A stretch of DNA of 64,000 nucleotides from Parasegetibacter sp. NRK P23 (GTDB lineage Bacteria > Bacteroidota > Bacteroidia > Chitinophagales > Chitinophagaceae): the NCBI RefSeq assembly GCF_023721715.1, contig NZ_JAMDLG010000001.1, forward strand, positions 1,713,784-1,777,783, in the 5' to 3' direction. Numbering within the stretch: position 1 is the first letter of the stretch; every line of letters begins with the position of its first letter. The notes below the pieces were generated by a model. That model saw only the letters and a list, made by a program, of their open reading frames with translations. It did not search any database and was not told where the DNA came from. This document shows positions 50,512-59,764 of the stretch, one piece after another. Both the position numbers and the translations under genes were made by a program.

Positions 50512-53500
50512 TCAGTTTTTAGAGGTAGTATCTTTCTTCTTAAGTAAACCTTTAATTCCCTTCAATGTTTCTTCTGCTTTCTTTACGGGGTTCGGTGCAG
50601 GGGTAATGGAAGCAGCCGTGTCTTTATTGCCGAGGAGCTTTTTCCTGAGTTCTTCCTCGGCGGATTTCAGGAGTTCCTTTTTGATGGCCTGAGCGGTATC
50701 TTTCAGAGCGGCTTTGGCGCTGTCCACTTTGGTTTGTACAAACTCCTTCGCCTGTTCCTGCAGCTGCGTTTTCACATCACCCGCCACTTCTTTCAGGTCG
50801 TATTTCAGGTTGGGATTGGTCATGCTGCCGGTCATCACAACATTGAAGTTCACCGTTTCACCAAGTTTAACGGGTATGCCTTTATTGTTGGCCTGTGTAA
50901 CCAGGCCGTTCAGCAGGTTATTGCCCTGGCTTCCCAGTTTGGACCTGGGTACTTTCAGGTTTACAAGATAATTGATGGATTGGTCAAAACCATGTGTGCC
51001 GCCAATCTCCATTTCAATGTCATTCACTTTTACGGTGAACGGCTTCACGAGCACTTTGCCGTGGTCGAATTCAAAATAATTTTTCACATCCTTCAGGCTG
51101 ATTTCTTTCAGTTCACTCACATTCAGCGAACTGGCCAGTTTCTCCAAAGGCTGGAACTTTTTCAGGAAACCATCGATCAGGAACAGGGTTCCTTCACCGG
51201 TAAGACTATTCAGCAACGGCATCATATCCCCGCCCAGTTTTCCGTTCATACTGAGTTGTGAACTTAGTTTTCCACCCAGGAACCGGCCGATCGGCATCAG
51301 TTGCTGAACGGTATTGAACGCGAAGAACGCTTTTTGTACGTCCACGTTCTTTACATCGTAGGAGATACTGATATCGGGCTGTTGTTTGTTGCGCAGCGTC
51401 GAATAAGTGCCGTTAAAAGCGATGGTGCCATCCAGCGCTTCGGTTTGCAGTTGTTGCAAGGTAACCGTTTCATTCGCCAGTTGAAGGTTACCGTGAACGT
51501 TTTTGTAAGTCACTTTATCGTACACCACTTCATCCGCGGCGGCGGTAAGGTTGAAGTTGATCTTCCCGGGAACCAGGAATGGATCCGATGATGCGGAAGC
51601 TTCGGCTGTGGCGGTATCCGTTCCCATCCAGTCGTTCAGGTTCATTTTATCGGCTTTCACATTCAGTTTGCCGGAAAGCGTTTCATCGTTCATCGCATAA
51701 CCAATAGCGTTGTTCAGTGTGCCTATGGCGGAAAAATTGGTCTTTTTGAAATTGCCGCGCAGTTCATTCAGTGTAATCACATCATTGTTCATCGTGGCGC
51801 TTGTCCTGGAAATGGCAACACCTTCGGGGTAGTCTTTATCGGCATATTTCAGGTTATTCACGGCTACGGTACCATTCAGCTTGATCTGGTCGTACTTTTC
51901 TTCTTCCACCAGTTTATTGCTGCCGGCGAATGTTACATCGCCCTCCACCATTCCACTGAGCGAAGTGCCGGGTTCCAGCGTAACCAGTTGCTGCACTGTG
52001 TTCAGGTCGAATTTACCTTTTGCGCTCCCGGAAAAAATAATATCGGTGACCGGCTTCAGGAGATTCAGCGTGAAATCCACCGGGTTGGCGCCAAACTCAA
52101 TGTGACCGGCCGGTATAGAAATATTGGTTTGATCGGCCACGCCACCTTCGTTGGTGATGTTGATGCGCATATTGCCGTTCTTCACGGGTTGGGGGATAGC
52201 GGGAGACGCGTAATTCAACGATTGCACATCCAGGAAGCCGCCGGCCGTGAACGGACCAGATTGGTTTTCGATTGCCGACATATTGCCTTTCGCGAAAACA
52301 TCCGCGTGAATAATGCCCCCGAGTTGTGTACCCTTTTCCAGTTTTACCAACTGGGTGAGTTTGGAGAGATCGAGTCTTCCCTTCGCAACGGCATCAATGT
52401 ATTTGATGGTTTCAGGGTTGCGGAAGATGAATTTGAAATCGAACGGCTCATTGTCCATTTCAATATGGCCGCGGCTTACTTCAATAGCGGTATGGTCGGT
52501 TACGCCATCAGGATTGCTCAACTTTGCATCCACCTGGATATTCTGTACAGGCTTTGGAAGATCGGGGTACTGGAAAAAGCCGTCCTTTACCTGTAACGCA
52601 ACGTTGAAGGCAGGCAGTTGTGTGGGGGTATACATACCTTTCACCATACCTTCAAACGCGGCGGTTCCTTTTGTTTGTATTTTATCAAATTCTGTGGAAT
52701 ATACTGCCGGTATCAGGGACAGTATGCTTTTAAACGTGTTGTCTGGTGTTTTGAAACTGATGTCCATTTTATAGGAGCTGTCGTTCACCAGTTGAAACGA
52801 ACCCTTCGTATTCAATTTGAGCTCATTAAGTTGAACATCATCCGTATCAAAAGTATAGATGCTTTCATTGGTATTGATGCCGATATCGGTATTCAAAATC
52901 GTTTTAACCGCGTTCAGGTAAGGAACACCGCCATAGCTGAAATCCACTTTTTCGGCGGATGTTTTGGTTTGAAGCGTGAAGAGGTCCTGGGTAAAATCGC
53001 CGCTGCCGCTGTGGTCAAGCCGGGTGATCTGCGCATACATGTTCCCGGGAACATCATCGTAACGGATATTGCCGTTCGTGATGGCGTACTGTTTCAGGGC
53101 AATGTTAAAGGCGGCTGTATCCGTTGAGACCGAAGTCGAAGTATCCGGCAAAGCGATGTCCCAGTTGGCGCGCCCTTCCTTGTCCACAATGGCGTGGATC
53201 GTGGGGGATTCCAGGTTTACCGCATGCACCTTGATCTGGTCTCCGCCGATCACGCTCCACAGGTTCACGGCCACATCAAGTTCTTTCACCTGCAACAGCG
53301 TATCGCCTTTAAAATGATCCACCCCGGCGATGTACAAGTCTTCCAGCGCAAGCGAAACACGGGGGAAATGCCTGAAAAAAGAAAGGGAAGCATCCTTAAA
53401 ATCAACTTTCGCGTTCAGGTTCTTGTTCACTTCTGTTTTAACCAGCGCCACGATTTTATCTTTAAAAAAGAAGGGCAGGATAAAAGCAAGTAAAAGGAGT

Positions 53501-53544
53501 ACTAACAACGTGATGCCGGATATCTTCAATATTTTCTTTGCCAT
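50512..53544 (-). CDS. Large AsmA family protein with an internal duplication
   Basis: 1010 residues. An N-terminal membrane anchor (ISGITLLVLLLLAFILPFFF) is followed by a long periplasmic beta-rich rod, starting with the AsmA hallmark KVDFKDASLSFFRHFPRVSLALEDLYI and ending with LLNGLVTQANNKGIPVKLGETVNFNVVMTGSMTNPNLKYDL. Residues about 322-420 and 443-540 are homologous copies of one segment (compare GRLDLSKLTQLVKLEKGTQL with GKFDLNTVQQLVTLEPGTSL). AsmA/TamB-like proteins are thought to carry phospholipid between the membranes or to affect outer-membrane assembly. A final Lys/Glu-rich coiled part (SAKAALKDTAQAIKKELLKSAEEELRKKL) is unusual. The gene is monocistronic. Confidence 0.92.
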   Translation of the reverse strand: MAKKILKISGITLLVLLLLAFILPFFFKDKIVALVKTEVNKNLNAKVDFKDASLSFFRHFPRVSLALEDLYIAGVDHFKGDTLLQVKELDVAVNLWSVIGGDQIKVHAVNLESPTIHAIVDKEGRANWDIALPDTSTSVSTDTAAFNIALKQYAITNGNIRYDDVPGNMYAQITRLDHSGSGDFTQDLFTLQTKTSAEKVDFSYGGVPYLNAVKTILNTDIGINTNESIYTFDTDDVQLNELKLNTKGSFQLVNDSSYKMDISFKTPDNTFKSILSLIPAVYSTEFDKIQTKGTAAFEGMVKGMYTPTQLPAFNVALQVKDGFFQYPDLPKPVQNIQVDAKLSNPDGVTDHTAIEVSRGHIEMDNEPFDFKFIFRNPETIKYIDAVAKGRLDLSKLTQLVKLEKGTQLGGIIHADVFAKGNMSAIENQSGPFTAGGFLDVQSLNYASPAIPQPVKNGNMRINITNEGGVADQTNISIPAGHIEFGANPVDFTLNLLKPVTDIIFSGSAKGKFDLNTVQQLVTLEPGTSLSGMVEGDVTFAGSNKLVEEEKYDQIKLNGTVAVNNLKYADKDYPEGVAISRTSATMNNDVITLNELRGNFKKTNFSAIGTLNNAIGYAMNDETLSGKLNVKADKMNLNDWMGTDTATAEASASSDPFLVPGKINFNLTAAADEVVYDKVTYKNVHGNLQLANETVTLQQLQTEALDGTIAFNGTYSTLRNKQQPDISISYDVKNVDVQKAFFAFNTVQQLMPIGRFLGGKLSSQLSMNGKLGGDMMPLLNSLTGEGTLFLIDGFLKKFQPLEKLASSLNVSELKEISLKDVKNYFEFDHGKVLVKPFTVKVNDIEMEIGGTHGFDQSINYLVNLKVPRSKLGSQGNNLLNGLVTQANNKGIPVKLGETVNFNVVMTGSMTNPNLKYDLKEVAGDVKTQLQEQAKEFVQTKVDSAKAALKDTAQAIKKELLKSAEEELRKKLLGNKDTAASITPAPNPVKKAEETLKGIKGLLKKKDTTSKN

Positions 53545-53593
53545 AGGTCATGGGTTAATTGATACGAAATAAGGTACAAATCTGGTGTTTTTA

Positions 53594-53601
53594 TAATTTC
53601 G
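53594..53601 (+). promoter_or_regulatory. Near-consensus -7 box TAATTTCG for the RNA methylase gene
   Basis: TAATTTCG differs from TAnnTTTG at one position and lies 19 nt before the ATG at 53620. Confidence 0.35.
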
Positions 53602-53619
53602 GGCCGTGAATTTATTGAT

Positions 53620-54219
53620 ATGACGCCTGAAAGACACGATAAACTGCTCACTGTATTGCAAAAAAGGCAGCCGGACATTACAGTGTTGCTGGAAAATATT
53701 ACCGACCCGCACAACATTTCAGCGGTGATGCGTACCTGCGATGCAATAGGTATACCAGAAATTTATGTGCTCAACACGCTGGCCGATGCCCATAAACGTT
53801 GGGGCTTCAGAAGTTCCTCTTCTGCCTGGAAGTGGGTGAAGGTGCACCAGTTCTCCGATCCGGAAGCCTGTGTGGCAGCCATTCGTGCGCGCTATGGGCG
53901 CATTTTAACAACCCATTTGGGGACCGATTCCGTAGGTTTGTACGAGATCGATTTCAGGGAGCCGCTGGCGCTTGTTTTTGGCAACGAAAGAAAAGGTGTA
54001 ACTGAAAAGCTCCGGGGATTGGCCGATGGCAATTTCGTGATTCCGCAAATGGGGGTGATCCAGTCGCTGAATATTTCTGTGGCCTGTGCGGTGACCCTTT
54101 ATGAAGCGTTGCGGCAAAAGACAAATGCGGGACATTATGACCATCCGAAGTTGTCTCCCGAAGCCATCGATGCGCAAATGGAACACTGGAGCATCAACTG
54201 GCCCTCTCCTGAAGTGTGA
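53620..54219 (+). CDS. SpoU/TrmH family RNA 2'-O-methyltransferase
   Basis: 199 residues with the trefoil-knot SPOUT fold. Motifs: LLENITDPHNISAVMRTCDAIGIPEIYVLN (motif 1, Asn/Arg), VFGNERKGVTEKLRGLADGNFVIPQMGVIQSLNISVACAVTLYEAL (motifs 2-3 with the knot). The size and motifs match TrmH-type tRNA methylases, which modify guanosine 18 of the D-loop; the rRNA-acting relatives are longer, with an N-terminal RNA-binding part. Cytosolic. The thioredoxin-like gene begins 17 nt later on the same strand. Confidence 0.9.
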   Translation: MTPERHDKLLTVLQKRQPDITVLLENITDPHNISAVMRTCDAIGIPEIYVLNTLADAHKRWGFRSSSSAWKWVKVHQFSDPEACVAAIRARYGRILTTHLGTDSVGLYEIDFREPLALVFGNERKGVTEKLRGLADGNFVIPQMGVIQSLNISVACAVTLYEALRQKTNAGHYDHPKLSPEAIDAQMEHWSINWPSPEV

Positions 54220-54235
54220 TCGAAAAAAGATTGAA

Positions 54236-54721
54236 ATGAAAAGATTTTCACTGGTACTGATCGGTTTATTGTTGGTAATAATGGCCTCCGCCCAGGAGAT
54301 TCGCCGCTGGAAAATCGCGGACCTGGAGCGTTACCTCGAACAAAGTGAAACACCCGTGGTCGTTAATTTCTGGGCCACATTCTGTAAACCTTGCGTGGAA
54401 GAAATACCCTGGTTCCAGGAGATCGCGGAGAAATACAAAGGACAGAAGGTGAAACTGCTACTGGTTAGCCTGGACCTGCCGTTTTTCTATCCGGCCAAAA
54501 TCCAGGCTTTTGCGCAGAAACATCATTTCAACGCGGAGATCGTGTGGCTCGATGAAACGAATGCCGATGTGTTCTGTCCCAAAATCGATCCCTCCTGGTC
54601 AGGCGCCATCCCGGCCACCCTTTTTCTCAACAACAAAACGAAGCACCGCAAGTTTTTTGAGACCCAGATGAAAGCGCCTTTCTTTGAGGCGCGGCTGAAA
54701 GATGCAATTGGTTTGAATTAA
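54236..54721 (+). CDS. Thioredoxin-like periplasmic protein
   Basis: 161 residues. A signal peptide (FSLVLIGLLLVIMASA) leads to a thioredoxin fold: VVVNFWATFCKPCVEEIPWFQEIAEKY with the redox pair Cys-Lys-Pro-Cys, VKLLLVSLDLPFFYPAKIQAF, and a terminal IPATLFLNNK cis-Pro strand. The TlpA/AhpC-TSA group acts as a periplasmic disulfide reductase or in cytochrome maturation. ATG 54236 is used; a longer frame overlaps the methylase gene. Short gap to the methylase suggests one transcript, and the M28 peptidase gene follows after 31 nt. Confidence 0.9.
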   Translation: MKRFSLVLIGLLLVIMASAQEIRRWKIADLERYLEQSETPVVVNFWATFCKPCVEEIPWFQEIAEKYKGQKVKLLLVSLDLPFFYPAKIQAFAQKHHFNAEIVWLDETNADVFCPKIDPSWSGAIPATLFLNNKTKHRKFFETQMKAPFFEARLKDAIGLN

Positions 54722-54752
54722 CGCTTCCACTATTTTTACAGCAAATCGCTTT

Positions 54753-56204
54753 ATGAGAAAACCGGTAATACTCGCGGCAGTGCTGCTCATTGCATGGAAT
54801 GTGCAGGCGCAGGACCAGACTGCCGTATTCAATTCCATTAATAAAGAAGTACAACAGCGTTCTGAAGCCTACCAGAACCTGAAAAAATCCACGGCAACAA
54901 TCGGCCATCGTTTAACAGGTTCCACCAACGGAAAAAAGGCGGAAGAAGACGCTTTTCGTTTACTTAAAACTTATGGTCTCACCACCACTTTCCAGCCGTT
55001 CAAAGCCGAGAGCTGGAGCCGTGAGTCCATTCACCTGCATATTATTGGGCCCGATGGCCGCCAGGAAGAAGTGAAGGCCGTGGCATTGGGCCATTCTCCT
55101 GAAAAAGTGGACATCACCCACGAAATGGTGGATATGGGAAACGGACTGGAAGCGGATTATTTGTCGGCTCCTGAAAAAGCAAAAGGAAAAATCGTTTTCG
55201 CCGCGCTGGGCTTACTTCCCGGAACGGCCACAGGTACTAAAAACCTCCACCGTTCGGAAAAAACAGCGCTGGCGATCCGGTACGGGGCCGCTGGTGTAAT
55301 CCTGTTTAACGGCGTGGAAGGCGGTATCCTGCTTACGGGAACTGCGTCGGTTACTGGAAAAGTGAACCCTATCCCGGCCGTAAACATTACATACGAAGAT
55401 GGGATGCGCCTGAAACGGCAACTGGCATCGGGTGCGCTACGTGCTTCCGTTTCCATGCGCAATTTCAGCGGTACCATCGAAGCCAGGAACGTGATCGCTT
55501 CCATCCCCGGCAAAAAATACCCCAACGAAAAAATCGTGGTGGCCGCGCACCTGGATAGCTGGGACCTTGCAACAGGCGCGACAGATAACGGACTTGGCGC
55601 ATATGAGATCATCGATATCGCCAGGACTTTTAAAGCATTGAACCTGTCTTTTGACAGAACTATCGAATTTGTGTTGTTTATGGGAGAAGAACAAGGGCTT
55701 CTCGGATCGAAATTTTATGTTGAGGACGCAAAAAAGAGCAATACGCTTGGGAATATTAAATATGTATTCAATTTTGATATGTCGGGTGCCACCATCGGAT
55801 TTAATATCGGTGGACGAAAGGAGGCGCTATCTTTTTTTAAAGTCGTAGGTGAACAAATCCGTAAAACAGATACCGTTTTTCAGAACAGGATAGGTGAGGG
55901 GGCTGGCTTACACAGCGACCATCAGCCTTTTATGCTGGAAGGCATTCCTACCGCTTCTTCGGTGAACAATATGCCCTCGTCCATTTACAGGTGCTACCAT
56001 GCAAGTTGTGATGATATCTCCTTGATTAAACCGGAATGGATGAAGGACCAGGTTCGGTTCTCCGCGATGATGATCTGGGCCATGGCGAATACTACGGAAA
56101 TTCCAGCTACAAAACTCGATGATGCCGCCATAAAAACGTTCCTGGAGCAGGCTGGGTTGAAAGAACCGCTTAAAATAGCGGGCGACTGGCGGTGGAAGGA
56201 ATAA
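54753..56204 (+). CDS. Secreted M28 family aminopeptidase with PA domain
   Basis: 483 residues with a signal peptide (VILAAVLLIAWNVQAQ). A protease-associated (PA) insert is apparent at about 130-215 (GNGLEADYLSAPEKAKGKIVFAALG; YGAAGVILFNGVEGG). The zinc-peptidase core begins IVVAAHLDSWDLATGATDNGLGAYEIIDIAR (His-Asp ligands), with FVLFMGEEQGLLGS (catalytic Glu and ligand Glu), FNFDMSGA (Asp) and LHSDHQPFMLEGIP (final His ligand). M28 enzymes release single residues from peptides. Likely periplasmic or secreted. It sits at the end of a loose tandem with the thioredoxin-like and methylase genes. Confidence 0.93.
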   Translation: MRKPVILAAVLLIAWNVQAQDQTAVFNSINKEVQQRSEAYQNLKKSTATIGHRLTGSTNGKKAEEDAFRLLKTYGLTTTFQPFKAESWSRESIHLHIIGPDGRQEEVKAVALGHSPEKVDITHEMVDMGNGLEADYLSAPEKAKGKIVFAALGLLPGTATGTKNLHRSEKTALAIRYGAAGVILFNGVEGGILLTGTASVTGKVNPIPAVNITYEDGMRLKRQLASGALRASVSMRNFSGTIEARNVIASIPGKKYPNEKIVVAAHLDSWDLATGATDNGLGAYEIIDIARTFKALNLSFDRTIEFVLFMGEEQGLLGSKFYVEDAKKSNTLGNIKYVFNFDMSGATIGFNIGGRKEALSFFKVVGEQIRKTDTVFQNRIGEGAGLHSDHQPFMLEGIPTASSVNNMPSSIYRCYHASCDDISLIKPEWMKDQVRFSAMMIWAMANTTEIPATKLDDAAIKTFLEQAGLKEPLKIAGDWRWKE

Positions 56205-56267
56205 ATTTACTTACTTCGTGCAACGGTTAAAGCTCAAATTCAATCAAGGTACAAACAGATTAGCAGC

Positions 56268-56771
56268 ATGAAGCAGTTTATATTGGGAATGTCCATTCTT
56301 TCCATTGTGTTTACGGGATGCCTGAAAACAGATGATCAGGCCTGTAATTATGATCCTTGTGCAGGCAAAGCTCCTGATGCGCAGGTGCTGGCATTGGAAA
56401 CTTATCTAGACACAAATAACATTATTGCGACCAAACATTGCAGTGGCCTTTACTACAATATCACCGATTCTGGTTCAACAGAAAAACCAAAGGATATTTG
56501 TGGAAGTGTATTTGTCAGGTATTCAGGCAAACTGGTAAATGGGGCTACCTTTGATAGCAACGTGTCGGGTGTTGGATTTCAACTTGGTGGTTTAATAGAA
56601 GCCTGGAAAAAAGCCATCCCCCTGATCGGAAGAAATGGCAATATTACTATTTACGTTCCACCAGCACTCGGCTATGGAAGCGCGGATGTAAAAGATCAGC
56701 AAACACAACAAGTGGTCATTCCCGGCAATTCGATCCTGATATTTGAAGTAGAACTGGTAGACTTTAATTGA
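56268..56771 (+). CDS. FKBP-type peptidyl-prolyl isomerase, lipoprotein
   Basis: 167 residues. A lipoprotein signal MKQFILGMSILSIVFTGC is followed by the Cys-rich segment DDQACNYDPCAG, then an FKBP domain (about 75-166): VFVRYSGKLVNGATFDSNVSGVGFQLGGLIEAWKKAIPLIGRNGNITIYVPPALGYGSAD and IPGNSILIFEVELVDF. The domain accelerates proline isomerisation during periplasmic protein folding. The C-x6-C-x4-C pattern near the mature N-terminus may make a disulfide. Single gene with a strong terminator 27 nt after the stop. Confidence 0.93.
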   Translation: MKQFILGMSILSIVFTGCLKTDDQACNYDPCAGKAPDAQVLALETYLDTNNIIATKHCSGLYYNITDSGSTEKPKDICGSVFVRYSGKLVNGATFDSNVSGVGFQLGGLIEAWKKAIPLIGRNGNITIYVPPALGYGSADVKDQQTQQVVIPGNSILIFEVELVDFN

Positions 56772-56797
56772 TTCGTACATAGATTTGATCCTTACGT

Positions 56798-56826
56798 AAA
56801 CCCCGGAATCCGTTCCGGGGTTTTTT
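56798..56826 (+). terminator. Terminator of the FKBP gene
   Basis: AAACCCCGGAA pairs with TTCCGGGGTTT around a short loop and is followed by a T-run. Confidence 0.9.
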
Positions 56827-56830
56827 CATA

Positions 56831-56838
56831 TACATTTG
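56831..56838 (+). promoter_or_regulatory. -7 box TACATTTG for the serine dehydratase gene
   Basis: Exact TAnnTTTG only 16 nt before the TTG start codon, giving a leader of about ten bases. It fixes the start near 56854. Confidence 0.5.
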
Positions 56839-56853
56839 TAAAAATTAAGCGCT

Positions 56854-58281
56854 TTGTCACAGGAATCCATCTCCGTATTCGATATGTTCAAAATTGGCGT
56901 AGGGCCATCCAGTTCTCATACACTTGGTCCCTGGAGGGCCGCGGCCATGTTCGCGCATAAAATCGCCACTGAACACGGGTTGGAAAATCTGGAAAAAGTA
57001 CAGGTGCTTTTATATGGCTCACTCGCGAAAACCGGGAAAGGGCACGGTACGGATATCGCGGTGCAACTGGGCTTGTGCAATGAGGATCCGGTAACATTCG
57101 ATACTACGAAATTGCAGGACCGCATTCATGATATTGCTGCTAAAGAGGAATTGAACTTTGCGGGGCAGCGGCTGATCCATTTTGTTCCTTCAACGGATAT
57201 TGTATTTCTGTTCCAGGAATCACTTCCGTTCCATCCCAACGCGGTGACTTTCCTGGCTGAGATGCAGGGGGGCACAAACATTGCCGAAACCTATTACTCG
57301 ATAGGCGGTGGTTTTGTGGTGCAGGAAAATGCCCCAAAGGGCGGTAGCGCATCTGTTCAATTGCCTTTCCCGATAGAAAAATCCGCTGACCTCATGCACT
57401 GGTGCATGAAAACGGGCATGAGCATCCATGAAATAGTGGCGGAGAATGAACTGAGTTGGCGGAGCGAGCAGGAGACGAGTGCGGGCGTATGGCATATATG
57501 GGAAACGATGCGCGACTGCATTTACAAGGGATGTCATACAGAAGGGGTTTTGCCCGGTGGATTGAAAGTGAAGCGAAGGGCTGCGGAACTGAACAGGAAA
57601 CTGTTGGCCGGAAGAACCTATTCCGACTACGACAGTTGGCTGTTGGCGATCCGCGCCGGCGGCACCGACTTTAAATACATCCTCGACTGGGTAAGTTGTT
57701 TTGCATTAGCCGTAAATGAAGAAAATGCCTCATTCGGAAGAGTAGTAACGGCACCTACCAATGGAGCGGCAGGCGTTATTCCAGCCGTATTGCAATACTA
57801 TGTGGCTTTCTGTGATGGGTATACGAAGGAAAAGATCATCCATTTTTTGCTGACCGCTTCCGAAATCGGCAGCATCTTCAAGAAAGGAGCCACCATATCT
57901 GCGGCTATGGGTGGCTGTCAGGCCGAAATCGGCGTTTCATCCGCGATGGCCGCGGCCGGTTTAACGGAAAGCATGGGCGCAACACAACGCCAGGCCATGA
58001 TGGCCGCTGAAATAGCGATGGAACACCACCTCGGCCTCACCTGTGACCCCATTGCCGGGTTGGTGCAGGTACCCTGCATAGAAAGAAATACGATGGGCGC
58101 CATTAAAGCCATCACCGCTTCTCAACTGGCTTTACAAAGTTCTCCGGATTTTGCCAAAGTATCCCTCGACGCAGTGGTTAAAACCATGTGGGAAACCGCA
58201 CTTGACATGAGCAGCAAATACAAGGAGACCGCCGACGGCGGACTTGCTGTGAACATTCCGCTCTCGCTTAGTGAATGCTGA
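56854..58281 (+). CDS. sdaA: L-serine ammonia-lyase, iron-sulfur type
   Basis: 475 residues, single-chain form of normal length. The N-terminal beta domain reads [31 protein letters not shown]; the C-terminal alpha domain has [23 protein letters not shown], [25 protein letters not shown] and [19 protein letters not shown], supplying the cluster cysteines (GGCQ, LTCD, VPCI). It deaminates serine to pyruvate through a 4Fe-4S centre. A TTG at 56854 is taken as the start because the conserved SVFDMFKIG segment precedes the first in-frame ATG (56884) and because the -7 box lies just upstream. No transporter is beside it. Confidence 0.94.
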   Translation: MSQESISVFDMFKIGVGPSSSHTLGPWRAAAMFAHKIATEHGLENLEKVQVLLYGSLAKTGKGHGTDIAVQLGLCNEDPVTFDTTKLQDRIHDIAAKEELNFAGQRLIHFVPSTDIVFLFQESLPFHPNAVTFLAEMQGGTNIAETYYSIGGGFVVQENAPKGGSASVQLPFPIEKSADLMHWCMKTGMSIHEIVAENELSWRSEQETSAGVWHIWETMRDCIYKGCHTEGVLPGGLKVKRRAAELNRKLLAGRTYSDYDSWLLAIRAGGTDFKYILDWVSCFALAVNEENASFGRVVTAPTNGAAGVIPAVLQYYVAFCDGYTKEKIIHFLLTASEIGSIFKKGATISAAMGGCQAEIGVSSAMAAAGLTESMGATQRQAMMAAEIAMEHHLGLTCDPIAGLVQVPCIERNTMGAIKAITASQLALQSSPDFAKVSLDAVVKTMWETALDMSSKYKETADGGLAVNIPLSLSEC

Positions 58282-58364
58282 GTGTTGATCCGGATTAACA
58301 ATGCTCTAACAGCGGCGCATACATATAGCATATAAATTGTGGGCGTTTAACCATTAGCCCAGTC

Positions 58365-59747
58365 ATGAAAAGAAACAAACCCTTACTCGTGGTACTGCTC
58401 CTTATTGCAGTTGCCATCCTTTCCTATTTCCTCTTCTTCAGCAAAAAAGAAACATCCGCCGAACTGGTACACCAGGTAAAGAAAGGTGATTTTGAAGTGA
58501 TGATCACCACTTCCGGAGAACTTCGAAGCAAAAGCAATACACGGATCATGGCGCCGCCCGAACTGCAACAGGTGGGGGTTTACCAGATCAAAATCTCCGA
58601 CATGGTCGCCGAAGGAAGCACCGTAAAGGAAGGTGAATTTGTTGCCAGCCTGGACAACAGCTCCCTCATGGATAAAATGAACCAGCAGCGGATCGAGATC
58701 GAAAAAATGAACGCACAGATCAAGCAGGCTACCCTGGATACCATGCTTGAAATGAGGGGCCTCCGCGATGAAATCCAGAACCTCGAATACGACCTGAAAC
58801 AAAAGGTGCTTGAAAAAGAGCAAAGCAGGTTTGAAGCCCCCGCTGAAATTAACAGGGTGCAACTGGATTATGAGAAAACAGAAAGAACCCTTAAGCAGAA
58901 AAAAGAAAACTACAAAACAAAGCAAATACAGGCCCAGACCAAACTCCAGATCTACGGAAGCGATATGGCGCAACTCATGAACCGGAACGAGCGGCTCATG
59001 CGCCTGATGCAACAACTGAACATCACCGCGCCCAAAGGGGGAATGGTGATCTACGAAAAGAACTGGAACGGCCAGAAAAAAGCCGTCGGCTCCCAGATCG
59101 ACCTCTGGAGCCCCACAGTGGCCACCCTGCCCGACCTCACACAAATGGAAGTGTTCACCTACGTAAACGAAGTGGACGTGCAACGTGTTCGTGTGGGGCA
59201 GAAAGTGAGTATCGCCCTCGATGCTTCTCCCGATAAGAAGTTGGAAGGCGTGGTGAAATCCGTCGCCAATATCGGGGAAGAGCGGCCCAACAGCGACGCC
59301 AAAGTATTCGAGGTACTCATAGATGTAACCACGAAAGACGATGAACTTCGTCCGGCCATGACCGTCTCCTGTAAGATACTTACCGAGCAATACAAAGATG
59401 TGGTACAGGTGCCTCTAGAAAGTATTTTTTCTGAAAGCGCAAAAAGCTTCGTGTACCTCCGTAAAGACGGTGTACTTCAAAAACAACAAGTGGTGGTGCA
59501 TAGTTCCAATGAAACCGCGGCCATCATCAGTAACGGGCTTGCTGGTGGCGAAACAATTTTTCTTTCTCTCCCTTCCGATACTTCGGGACTGGCCTTTAAA
59601 GGCATAGATGCGAAGCAAACCAAAAAGCCAGCTCAATTGATCACGCTAGATAGCAGTCTGGTCAAACAAATGAAAGAGATGGCTGCCAAAGAAGCGAAGC
59701 AAAGTGCGCCGGCGAGTTCAGGCATGGTGATCATTGAATCTGAATAA
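58365..59747 (+). CDS. HlyD/MacA-type membrane fusion protein of an efflux system
   Basis: 460 residues. An N-terminal membrane helix (KPLLVVLLLIAVAILSYFLFF) is followed by a split biotinyl-lipoyl-like beta domain (MITTSGELRSKSNTRIMAPP; KEGEFVASLDNSSLMDKMN), a long coiled-coil hairpin (about 110-220, IEKMNAQIKQATLDTMLEMRGL...RFEAPAEINRVQLDYEKTERTLKQKK), and membrane-proximal beta domains (ITAPKGGMVIY; QKVSIALDASPDKKLEGVVKSVANIGEE). It would bridge the inner-membrane permease and the outer-membrane channel. First gene of an operon with the FtsX-type permease (17 nt) and TolC-like protein. Confidence 0.92.
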   Translation: MKRNKPLLVVLLLIAVAILSYFLFFSKKETSAELVHQVKKGDFEVMITTSGELRSKSNTRIMAPPELQQVGVYQIKISDMVAEGSTVKEGEFVASLDNSSLMDKMNQQRIEIEKMNAQIKQATLDTMLEMRGLRDEIQNLEYDLKQKVLEKEQSRFEAPAEINRVQLDYEKTERTLKQKKENYKTKQIQAQTKLQIYGSDMAQLMNRNERLMRLMQQLNITAPKGGMVIYEKNWNGQKKAVGSQIDLWSPTVATLPDLTQMEVFTYVNEVDVQRVRVGQKVSIALDASPDKKLEGVVKSVANIGEERPNSDAKVFEVLIDVTTKDDELRPAMTVSCKILTEQYKDVVQVPLESIFSESAKSFVYLRKDGVLQKQQVVVHSSNETAAIISNGLAGGETIFLSLPSDTSGLAFKGIDAKQTKKPAQLITLDSSLVKQMKEMAAKEAKQSAPASSGMVIIESE

Positions 59748-59764
59748 CCCTTTAACCTATAGCC

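Noticed and set aside
58383-59390. 335-codon minus-strand frame opposite the membrane fusion protein
   Set aside because: Antisense to a well-supported gene, rich in His and Phe, no start context; treated as a shadow.
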